A DNA stretch of 30,015 bases, from positions 1-30,015 of the forward strand of contig DFDU01000011.1 of NCBI GenBank assembly GCA_002369325.1. The letters run 5' to 3'. Shown one piece after another: positions 24,016 to 30,015 of the stretch; the first letter of the stretch is position 1, and every line of letters starts with the position of its first letter. The notes below the pieces were generated by a model. It had not been told where the DNA came from. It saw only the letters and a program-made list of their open reading frames with translations, and did not search any database. A program made the position numbers and the translations under genes. This DNA is from Lachnospiraceae bacterium UBA3820. Lineage in GTDB: Bacteria; Bacillota; Clostridia; Lachnospirales; Lachnospiraceae.

Positions 24016-24437
24016 AATCATTTCCTCCATATTCTTTCTGATTATTTTTCTTAGTTTTTTGTTGTTTTTTGAAAAGCGGTATTTTTTAATTTTTAAATGG
24101 TTTTTTGATACCTTATTTTCGTATCTGTTATATATACGCAGGGGATTTTTGTTTTTATGGGAAATTTTATGAGATTTTTTAATTATTATTTTATTTTATT
24201 TTTTTATTAATTTTTTTCTTTTTTTATTGTTAATTAATATATCATTTTATATGGTGCTTAATATCTTCCTGTTTAGTTTTTATCCATCTTCTTAAATTAA
24301 AAAGACAATAAAAAACATCATACAAACTATGTATCCGGAATTATTTCCATGACATAATTTGAATGATGTCTTTTATTGTATAACATCCGATTATATATGA
24401 TGTCTTTTTTGTATGATATCTTATTTGGTATGATTTT
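24016..24437. other. T-rich leader and terminator region
   Basis: No gene is supported in this 422-base stretch. From about 24040 to 24260 the plus strand is extremely T-rich with many runs of four to eight T, giving an A-rich leader on the strand of the von Willebrand gene. From 24302 to 24379 is the terminator of the anti-sigma gene. The 12-mer ATGATGTCTTTT occurs at 24362-24373 and again at 24396-24407. Confidence 0.6.
24302..24379 (-). terminator. Long terminator hairpin after the sigma/anti-sigma genes
   Basis: On the minus strand ACAATAAAAGACATCAT pairs with ATGATGTTTTTTATTGT. Inside, CAAATTATGT/ACATAGTTTG and GGAA/TTCC continue the helix, and the hairpin is followed by CTTTTTAATTT. 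This gives a nested hairpin of about 78 bases with a U-rich tail. Confidence 0.6.
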
Positions 24438-25226
24438 TTAATTCTCAGCCTTGTCTTTATTTATATATAATCTGAAATAATTTTTATAGCTTATATAAAT
24501 ATAATCGCAATCATCTTTATTTCCGGTCCATATAACAGTCAGCTCTTCTTCAGGATAGCTGCAGAAGTCATTTGTTATATATGCTTCAGTCGCAAATTTC
24601 TCAGGCAGTGTATCAACAAAAGCCTCCTTAGTATCGATATAGGTAATTCCGTTAAAAACAATTTCTTTTGCAATTTCATTTTCATTGATAAACGCTTCAT
24701 CTGCCGTGCCTTCGGCATTATCTGTTTTTTCGGAATTCTTGTTATCATATATCACATTTGAAGAATATTGCTCCCGTGTATCAGATGAAGCGGAATCACT
24801 TTCCTGTTCTTCGTAAGCTTCTGTTGTATCTTCTGCTTCCATGTAGGCTTCATCAACTTCATAATCATCTGAATCGGCACTTTCTTCATAGTTAAAGGAA
24901 AACTCTTTATTTTCGGTTGTTTCTTCTTTTTTGCTTTCCTTTTTACCCGCTACATTAAATATTGCTACAGGAATTGCTATAACAACAATTACAACCGCTG
25001 CCGCAATAAATCCTATTACCTTTTTTCTTCTTGTCTTATTTTCGCTATCTATTAATTTAAGCTCCTTTTCATATCCTGTCTCAATTTTAGACCACAGATC
25101 CGGAGTATTTATTTCCACTTCATTTAAATATGCATCAATCAGCTCATCAGGTATATCCAAAGCCATAGCTTCAATGTCTTCCTGACTGTTCTTATATTCA
25201 TTTAAATCAATTGTATTCTTACTCAT
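24438..25226 (-). CDS. Putative anti-sigma factor (single-pass membrane protein)
   Basis: A 262-residue protein with a cytoplasmic N-terminal segment (about 1-67), one membrane helix (about 69-92, IGFIAAAVVIVVIAIPVAIF) and an acidic, low-complexity extracytoplasmic stalk (about 96-190). A small C-terminal domain (about 190-262) ends the protein. It begins inside the end of the ECF sigma gene (eight-base overlap), the standard arrangement for a co-translated anti-sigma factor. The N-terminal segment (DIPDELIDAYLNEVEINTPDLWSKIE) lacks a zinc-binding HxxxCxxC motif, so it is not a ZAS-type anti-sigma. The assignment depends mainly on position and topology. The extracytoplasmic part could sense envelope signals. 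Confidence 0.7.
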   Translation of the reverse strand: MSKNTIDLNEYKNSQEDIEAMALDIPDELIDAYLNEVEINTPDLWSKIETGYEKELKLIDSENKTRRKKVIGFIAAAVVIVVIAIPVAIFNVAGKKESKKEETTENKEFSFNYEESADSDDYEVDEAYMEAEDTTEAYEEQESDSASSDTREQYSSNVIYDNKNSEKTDNAEGTADEAFINENEIAKEIVFNGITYIDTKEAFVDTLPEKFATEAYITNDFCSYPEEELTVIWTGNKDDCDYIYISYKNYFRLYINKDKAEN

Positions 25227-25740
25227 AATTAGAAAGACACCTCCTTAGCTTTTTTATTCCCTCATTATACAGCCACGTGACCGTTCCTATCGGCTTCCCG
25301 GTTATCCTGGCTATTTCCTTAAATTTCAGCTGTCCCATAAGCTTCATATCAATTACTTCTTTTTCATTAGGATTAAGCGTTGCCATTGCCTGCTTCATAT
25401 CCTGTGAAAGTACAGCTTTGGTTTCTATACCCTCCGTATGCGGTTCTTCAAATTCCGCTACGGTATTTTTATTTTTCCTTATTGCATCAATTGCCATATT
25501 CTTTGCAATGGTTACAAGCCACGTCTTGTGTGGGCTTCCCTTTTTAAAACTTCCCGCCACACGAACCAGCTTAATAAAGAACTCCGATGTAATATCTTCT
25601 GCTTCTTCCTTGCTCTGAACCGTATTATACACTACCGCATATATAAGCTTCATATATGCCTCATATATAGCCTTAAGTCCGTTTTTATCACCATTTAAAA
25701 GCAAATCAATGGCTGACGAAAATTCTATGTCAGTCATCAT
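25219..25740 (-). CDS. ECF-type RNA polymerase sigma factor
   Basis: A 173-residue sigma-70 family factor with only regions 2 and 4. Region 2 includes IYAVVYNTVQSKEEAEDITSEFFIKL and HKTWLVTIAKNMAIDAIRKNK. Region 4 includes LNPNEKEVIDMKLMGQLKFKEIARITGKPIGTVTWLYNEGIKKLRR with its helix-turn-helix. The ATG at 25740 (MMTDIEF) is preferred because AAAGGCGG lies just upstream and overlaps the codons of the longer frame starting at 25755. The downstream anti-sigma-like gene overlaps by eight bases. A candidate promoter TTGAAA (25805-25810), 17 bases, CATAAA (25782-25787) is weak. Hairpin element C is about 115 bases upstream. Target genes are unknown; the nearby lipoprotein is a candidate. Confidence 0.92.
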   Translation of the reverse strand: MMTDIEFSSAIDLLLNGDKNGLKAIYEAYMKLIYAVVYNTVQSKEEAEDITSEFFIKLVRVAGSFKKGSPHKTWLVTIAKNMAIDAIRKNKNTVAEFEEPHTEGIETKAVLSQDMKQAMATLNPNEKEVIDMKLMGQLKFKEIARITGKPIGTVTWLYNEGIKKLRRCLSNYE

Positions 25741-25854
25741 TAAACCGCCTTTCATAATAATATACGTATCAATTTCAAATTTTTATGGTACAATTCTACA
25801 ATTTTTTCAATTTATTTTCAAGAACAAACCCTAAATTCTGTTTCCCGCAATAAC

Positions 25855-26064
25855 ATCGGTATCATATTGGTTAATATACTGAACAAAAAAGCAGGCAGTT
25901 AATCTAACGCACATAGTTTTTTAAATCAGAACACTCGAATTCTTTATATTCGCACGAAACCGAAAACTCGCTACGCTCAGACATTCCGGTTTCTGAGCGA
26001 ATATATGCAAATTCTCGTTGCTGATTTAACACAAATTATGCAAATGTTTTCGTACCCCTGCCTG
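25855..26064 (-). repeat. Long hairpin element, copy C (type 1, outer arm truncated)
   Basis: Close relative of copy A: the left arm from ATCGGTATCAT through to the loop is nearly identical. The loop (25966-25983) on the minus strand is TGTCTGAGCGTAGCGAGT. The core order is GTTAAATCAGCAA (26030-26018), 34 bases, loop, 36 bases, CTGATTTA (25929-25922). The inner stem is GAAACCG/CGGTTTC. The right arm diverges after 26030 and keeps only GCAGGCAG/CTGCCTG pairing (25891-25898 with 26058-26064), so about 36 bases of the left arm (25855-25890) have lost their partner. Homology to copy A begins near 25844. Confidence 0.82.
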
Positions 26065-26160
26065 TTATCCCGCCTGCACACGAACCGGGTATCTGCTATT
26101 GATAGAAAGGGTTCCACCGACGGGAGCCTTCATAAACTTAAATTTGGCATTATGCAAAAA
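26065..26160. other. Spacer between element C and the 53-bp array
   Basis: About 95 bases without a gene. A GAAAGGGTTCC at 26105-26115 matches one arm of the terminator at 26794-26823, but here it has only an imperfect partner. Confidence 0.4.
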
Positions 26161-26500
26161 AGTCCGTATGCCATAAAGAAATATACGGACTAAAATTCAT
26201 CTTTATGCAAAAAAGTCCGTATGCTATGCGGAAATATACGGACTAAAATTCATCTTTATGCAAAATAGTCCGTATGCCATGAAGAAATATACGGACTAAA
26301 TTTAAGCCTTATGCAAAATAGTCCGTATGCCATGAAGAAATATACGGACTAAATTTCGGCTTTATACAAAATAGTCCGTATGCCATGAAGAAATATACGG
26401 ACTAAATTTCGGCTTTATGCAAAATAGTCCGTATGCCATGAAGAAATATACGGACTAAATTTAAGCCTTATACAAAATAGTCTGTATTATTGACTCAAAT
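26161..26500. repeat. Seven-unit 53-bp tandem array of hairpins
   Basis: Units begin at 26161, 26214, 26267, 26320, 26373, 26426 and 26479, an exact 53-base period. Each of the first six contains AGTCCGTAT, a 13-base loop, and ATACGGACT, a perfect nine-base stem. The loop and the flanking 22 bases vary slightly (for instance TTAAGCC or TTCGGC). The seventh unit is degenerate. The stem is invariant in all six good units. The sequence between stems is also repeated, so this is not a CRISPR array. Function unknown. Confidence 0.92.
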
Positions 26501-26545
26501 TGCACTTACAGTGTTTGTTTTCTATTAATCATAAGAAGGTTTTCA

Positions 26546-26783
26546 CTGACGTAAGCATTCATACAATTAAATATGGTGCGGGAGAAAAAAGCGTAGGGTA
26601 TTTAACAACATTGCCCGATTTGCGTTAAAACAGCAATGAGTGATTGAAGATGATTTGCTCAGGAAACGAACTGTTTGAGCACAGCGAGTTTTCGTTTTCG
26701 TACAAATCTCGAAAGCACGAATGTGCTGTTTTAGCAAATTGATGGCACGTTGTAAATACCCTATGCTTTGGCTTTCGTGTCAG
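26546..26783 (+). repeat. Long hairpin element, copy D (type 2)
   Basis: About 238 bases fold into one hairpin between CTGACGTAAGC (26546) and GCTTTCGTGTCAG (26771-26783). Outer pairing includes GCGTAGGGTATTTA/TAAATACCCTATGC; the inner stem is AAACGAA/TTCGTTT. The loop (26672-26689) is TGTTTGAGCACAGCGAGT. The core order is GTTAAAACAGCAA (26624-26636), 35 bases, loop, 36 bases, CTGTTTTA (26726-26733). The T-to-A change in the first motif is matched by A-to-T in the second, preserving pairing. It lies between the 53-bp array and the terminator of the secreted-protein gene. Confidence 0.82.
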
Positions 26784-26793
26784 AAGAAGAAAA

Positions 26794-26823
26794 AGAAAGG
26801 GTTCCGTCAGTGGAACCCTTTCT
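26794..26823 (-). terminator. Strong terminator of the secreted-protein gene
   Basis: AGAAAGGGTTCC (26794-26805), a six-base loop, and GGAACCCTTTCT (26812-26823) make a perfect 12-base stem. Read on the minus strand it is followed by the U-rich run TTTTTCTTCTTCTG. It lies 34 bases past the stop codon of the gene at 26857. Confidence 0.88.
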
Positions 26824-26856
26824 GTCAATCCTGCATGGTAGACAGGAATTTGTATA

Positions 26857-29349
26857 TTAGTTTACGTTTTGGAAGCCGTAGCAGGCCTCGTCTATGAGTT
26901 CGCCGTTGGCATCATATACTCTGAATAATGTCCAGTAGTATCCGTATGTTGGCTGCCATACTGTCCAGAGGCAGTTTCCTTGTGCTCCGCATCTTCCGGT
27001 TGTATAAACCCAGGCATCCTTGCCCTGCATGTAAAGGTTGCAGTCAAGTATAAGCATTTCGTACGAATATGAGTTGTTAGGATTATCGTAGCTTTCTATA
27101 CCGATAAGATATCCTCCGCCTTCACCTGTATATGGCATCTGGCATATACCTTTTATCTGCTTATGATATTCTGTTCCGAAAGCATACTGTATCTCTGAAG
27201 TTTCTTCATTTCCGACTACTCTTGCATAGCAAACGAATACATATCCGCCGGATTTTTCAGGAGTCCAGTTCATCCAGTTATTGTCTTTGGTCCATGGACT
27301 TACCTCAAACCACTTATCCGGTTCACTGTTATTGCATCCAACCCACCTGTATTCTACAACATCATTCTCGTTACTCTTCTGAATGTTGATTCCGGCCTGA
27401 ATAGTCGGATAATTGCTTGCGCAATATATTCCGCTTGTGGTGATGGTTCCGTCTGAAGGAATTTGTTTTATAGTTGCAGCCAAACTTGTTTCATCGATAT
27501 CATTATGATTATCATCGCCTACAACCTTATACCATACATAATAAGTTCCAACTTCGGTTGCTGTAGGGATAGATTCCGAATAAGCTTCGGTTGCTTTTGT
27601 TTTATTTCCGAGAGCGTACAGCATAGTACCGTTGTTTGTTTCACCTGCTGTCACAAGCTCCTGTGACTTACCGTTATATGTAGGGTTTTTGGCTACAGGA
27701 GCTTTTTTAATAGAACCGTCGGCCTTGTCGAAGGTATAGCCGACAGAAACTGTAATGCTCTTGTTATCACCCTGAGCAGTCTTCACACCCGACAAAGTGA
27801 ACTCAGCAATGTAATCCCCGGCGTCTGTAGGCGCCGCATCAAGGGCTTCGCCGTCCTTAGTATAAGTCTCGTCTTCTTTTACGGCCTTATAATACTTGAT
27901 AGAATCATCCGAAACATTCAGTCCTGTGGCAGTGTTAAACGCATCCTTTCCTATCAGAGCCGCCGAAGTGTCTTCTGTTTCGCCATAAGTGTTAGCCTTA
28001 GGAGCAACAAGCTCAAGTGAAACCGGACTTTCGGTCAACGGACATCCGCTATTTGCACAAGATACCGTAATCACATTCGCATTGTCTCCCGTACCGGCTG
28101 CATATGTCAAATTATGAAGATGAATCTCAACAGGTGCACTGGCATAATCTGTTGCTTTTCCCTCGTTCACATCTTCTGCTACAAGATAGACCTTGTAATT
28201 TGTGCCCCAGGTTCCTGTTACCATGTTGGTATTCAGAGTAAAGGTTCCGCTTCCCTCTGTGCTCCAACTATCCACATTAAGCTTCGTATACTGAATCGGT
28301 TCATCAGTGGTGCTCCAACCGGTTGTTTCGGACCATGTTACATCACTACCGGTAACTACAACAGATACCTGTGTCGCATTGCTTGCATTATCTCCCGTGA
28401 TTGTATATGGCACGGTAACCGTCGAATTATTCATCACAGCTCCGGTGCTGCTTACGGACATCAGATTATTACCTTGGCTATCCTTATCCAGAACCGTCAA
28501 CTTATAAGAATTCGTTTCCGATGGGATTAAGGATGAAAACATAATAGATGACAGCTTGACATTTAAAGTAGGACTCACACCCACTCCTTCATCATTGCAT
28601 CCTACGCTTTGCACATTACCGTCTCGCGAACCTCCAACACTTGTATTAGAATATTTAGCCTGCGAACGAAGCCACCACGGTGCATAATTGCCATTCAAAT
28701 ATTTCATTCTTATATCAGATTGTTCATTATCAGGGAAGCCGTAGGTTCTATTTGTTGCCTCTACCCCATCCAAGAAGAATATCTGATCATCTTGCACCGG
28801 TGCCCAGCTGATACCGGCCGTGCCCCACGGTTCCCAACCGTCTCCATCATAATTATTAGCTTTAGAACTCTTTGAGCTTGTCGCGATAGCGGCAATCTCC
28901 GAATCGGTAAACCTTGCATTTTTAAAATCACCGTTCAGCCAAACCCTGATATCACTGTGTGCCCAATCCACTCTTGTTGCACCTTCATTCGGCTGTCCAT
29001 CTTCGTCAAACTTATGAAGCTCGAGTACATCCGCACAGTCTAAAAGAAGTGTCCTATTCTCTCCCGAAGTGAAAACGCTTTCCCCAACCTTCAATACATT
29101 AAAACGAATAATCTCATCCTTTGAACCGAAGTAAACCTTATTCCATCCGCCTTTTCCATTTTTCGGGTTTCCGATGGTCCCCGTACTGAGACCAGTAATG
29201 GTCTTTCCGGACACTTCCTGCTCTGCACGAACCTGCAATACCGATCCCGTACCCGGTATCATACCCAATACCATCGCAATGGCCAGAGCCAACGATAACA
29301 CGACTCTTGTCGCTCTTATATGCAATCTGTTTCCTGCTCTTTTATTCAT
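26857..29349 (-). CDS. Large secreted surface protein (DUF6273-like, Ig-like repeats)
   Basis: An 830-residue exported protein. The signal peptide is residues 1-42 (hydrophobic core VVLSLALAIAMVLGM, likely cleavage after VRA). Residues about 46-275 look like a DUF6273 domain: KVYFGSKDEIIRFNVLK, LLLDCADVL, VWLNGDF, WWLRSQ and the closing SPTLNVKLSSIMFSS. About 275-640 are beta-sandwich modules resembling bacterial Ig/MBG repeats (TYGETEDTSA, DAGDYIAEFTLSG, KNPTYNGKSQELV, VGTYYVWYKVVGD). The C-terminal 190 residues are rich in Trp, Tyr and Gly. No LPxTG sorting motif or membrane anchor is present, so it is released or held non-covalently. It is transcribed alone, with GGGAGGT before the ATG, a TATAAT at 29382-29387 and a strong terminator. 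Confidence 0.85.
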   Translation of the reverse strand: MNKRAGNRLHIRATRVVLSLALAIAMVLGMIPGTGSVLQVRAEQEVSGKTITGLSTGTIGNPKNGKGGWNKVYFGSKDEIIRFNVLKVGESVFTSGENRTLLLDCADVLELHKFDEDGQPNEGATRVDWAHSDIRVWLNGDFKNARFTDSEIAAIATSSKSSKANNYDGDGWEPWGTAGISWAPVQDDQIFFLDGVEATNRTYGFPDNEQSDIRMKYLNGNYAPWWLRSQAKYSNTSVGGSRDGNVQSVGCNDEGVGVSPTLNVKLSSIMFSSLIPSETNSYKLTVLDKDSQGNNLMSVSSTGAVMNNSTVTVPYTITGDNASNATQVSVVVTGSDVTWSETTGWSTTDEPIQYTKLNVDSWSTEGSGTFTLNTNMVTGTWGTNYKVYLVAEDVNEGKATDYASAPVEIHLHNLTYAAGTGDNANVITVSCANSGCPLTESPVSLELVAPKANTYGETEDTSAALIGKDAFNTATGLNVSDDSIKYYKAVKEDETYTKDGEALDAAPTDAGDYIAEFTLSGVKTAQGDNKSITVSVGYTFDKADGSIKKAPVAKNPTYNGKSQELVTAGETNNGTMLYALGNKTKATEAYSESIPTATEVGTYYVWYKVVGDDNHNDIDETSLAATIKQIPSDGTITTSGIYCASNYPTIQAGINIQKSNENDVVEYRWVGCNNSEPDKWFEVSPWTKDNNWMNWTPEKSGGYVFVCYARVVGNEETSEIQYAFGTEYHKQIKGICQMPYTGEGGGYLIGIESYDNPNNSYSYEMLILDCNLYMQGKDAWVYTTGRCGAQGNCLWTVWQPTYGYYWTLFRVYDANGELIDEACYGFQNVN

Positions 29350-29406
29350 TTTCTACCTCCCTAATCTCTCCTCTTTCATTTATTATAATTAATAATTCTT
29401 AAACGC

Positions 29407-29436
29407 AGAAAACAGCACTTCAAGTGCATGTTTTCT
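29407..29436 (-). terminator. Terminator of purB
   Basis: AGAAAACA-GCACTT, a one-base loop, and AAGTGC-a-TGTTTTCT form a 14-base-pair hairpin with one bulge, 20 bases past the purB stop codon. It lies just upstream of the TATAAT box of the secreted-protein gene. Confidence 0.7.
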
Positions 29437-29455
29437 ACTTAAGACATATATATTT

Positions 29456-30015
29456 TTATACATTTATTTCAGCTGTGATTCCGAGTATGTCGGAATTTGC
29501 ATCGAGGATAGGTTGAACTACCTCTGATAAGAATTCTGCTGTCTGCTCAGGTGCACGACCTACGAAGTTCTTTGGTTCAAGAAGCTTTACAATTTCCTCT
29601 TTTGTCATTCCGAAAGAATCATCTGCCGCAATCAAGTCAACAAGATTATTGGTATTTCCGTACTTCTTAACCTGCTCACCTGCCTGCATGGAATAAGTAC
29701 GAATCTTCTCATGAAGCTCCTGACGATTACCTCCGCGCTTTACGGAATCCATCATAATATTTTCGGTTGCCATGAAAGGTATCTCTCTCATAAAATGCTG
29801 ATAGATAACCATATCATAAACTACAAGACCATCTACTACATTGAGATATAAATCAAGTATTCCGTCTATGGCAAGGAAGCCCTCAGGAATTGAAATTCTC
29901 TTATTAGCCGAATCATCAAGTGTTCTCTCAAACCACTGTGTTGCTGCTGTGATAGCAGGATTTAATGCATCTGTCATAACATAGTTTGCAAGAGATGCAA
30001 TTCTCTCACTTCTCA
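29456..30015 (-). CDS. purB: Adenylosuccinate lyase, C-terminal part
   Basis: Adenylosuccinate lyase catalyses two fumarate-releasing steps of purine synthesis (SAICAR to AICAR, and adenylosuccinate to AMP). Only the last 186 codons are in the window; the frame is open to base 30015 and begins RSERIASLANYVMTDALNP. The following ITAATQWFERTLDDSANKR and the segment FMATENIMMDSVKRGGNRQELHE, with the GNRQ motif, are diagnostic of PurB C-terminal helices. The C-terminus is helical and complete. Gene order upstream is not visible. A hairpin terminator follows the stop codon. Confidence 0.95.
   Translation of the reverse strand, partial: RSERIASLANYVMTDALNPAITAATQWFERTLDDSANKRISIPEGFLAIDGILDLYLNVVDGLVVYDMVIYQHFMREIPFMATENIMMDSVKRGGNRQELHEKIRTYSMQAGEQVKKYGNTNNLVDLIAADDSFGMTKEEIVKLLEPKNFVGRAPEQTAEFLSEVVQPILDANSDILGITAEINV

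Noticed and set aside
26005..26193. 62-codon plus-strand frame between the sigma gene and the array
   Set aside because: It runs through hairpin element C and the first 53-bp repeat, has no ribosome binding site and shows no protein-like composition.
26161..26500. CRISPR array
   Set aside because: The period is regular, but the sequence between the palindromic parts is itself repeated, so there are no unique spacers, and no cas genes are present.
1..30015. tRNA or rRNA genes
   Set aside because: No cloverleaf with GGTTCGAATCC-type arm and no rRNA core sequence was noticed in the gene-free stretches.

Overview
The window is AT-rich and reads as chromosomal DNA of an anaerobic Firmicute, most likely a Lachnospiraceae member (Butyrivibrio/Roseburia/Lachnospira-like). 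The reasons are an Rnf ferredoxin:NAD+ complex in clostridial order, the NusG-domain-II and Gx-transporter genes that often accompany it, a YlmC/YmxH PRC-barrel gene next to nrdR, a DUF6273-type secreted protein, and Thr/Glu linkers on several envelope proteins. The genus cannot be fixed from the sequence alone.

Layout. 1-2650 (+): end of an ABC ATPase gene and two ABC-2-type permease genes. 2849-5101 (-): an Rpn/PD-(D/E)XK nuclease and an AT-rich protein with an HNH-like motif. 5236-6808 (-): yigZ-family gene, nrdR, ylmC/ymxH-like gene. 6858-14377 (-): one compact run, rnfC - rnfD/G (a single fused ORF) - rnfE - rnfA - rnfB - GT8 glycosyltransferase - CapA-family lipoprotein, with a sigma-A-like promoter before rnfC. 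14485-15716 (-): Gx transporter, NusG-II protein and a 51-codon ORF made of a 24-bp tandem repeat. 15796-17082 (+): CNNM/CBS membrane protein. 17705-18802 (-): calcium-loop protein behind a leader that can mask its own ribosome binding site. 18955-20711 (-): YerC/TrpR-like regulator and cytoplasmic alpha-amylase. 20811-25740 (-): Q-rich membrane protein, YfbK-like von Willebrand lipoprotein, anti-sigma-like protein and ECF sigma factor, a plausible envelope-response group. 26857-29349 (-): large secreted protein. 29456-30015 (-): C-terminal part of purB.

The most unusual content lies in gene-free DNA. Four long hairpin elements (A 17106-17355, B 17391-17683, C 25855-26064, D 26546-26783) have largely different outer stems but share a fixed core: GTTAAATCAGCAA, 34-35 nt, an 18-19 nt apical loop close to TGTCTGAGCGAAAGCGAGT, exactly 36 nt, then CTGATTTA. 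Base-paired positions change together between copies. The elements occur as two head-to-head pairs (A-/B+ and C-/D+). The A/B pair encloses a terminator-like hairpin, and the C/D pair encloses an array of seven 53-bp hairpin repeats. This looks like an uncharacterised structured RNA or DNA element family.

Functionally, Rnf couples ferredoxin oxidation to NAD+ reduction and ion export, and the amylase supplies sugar from alpha-glucans. Much of the rest is cell-envelope biology. No tRNA, rRNA, CRISPR array, complete insertion sequence or phage gene was recognised.
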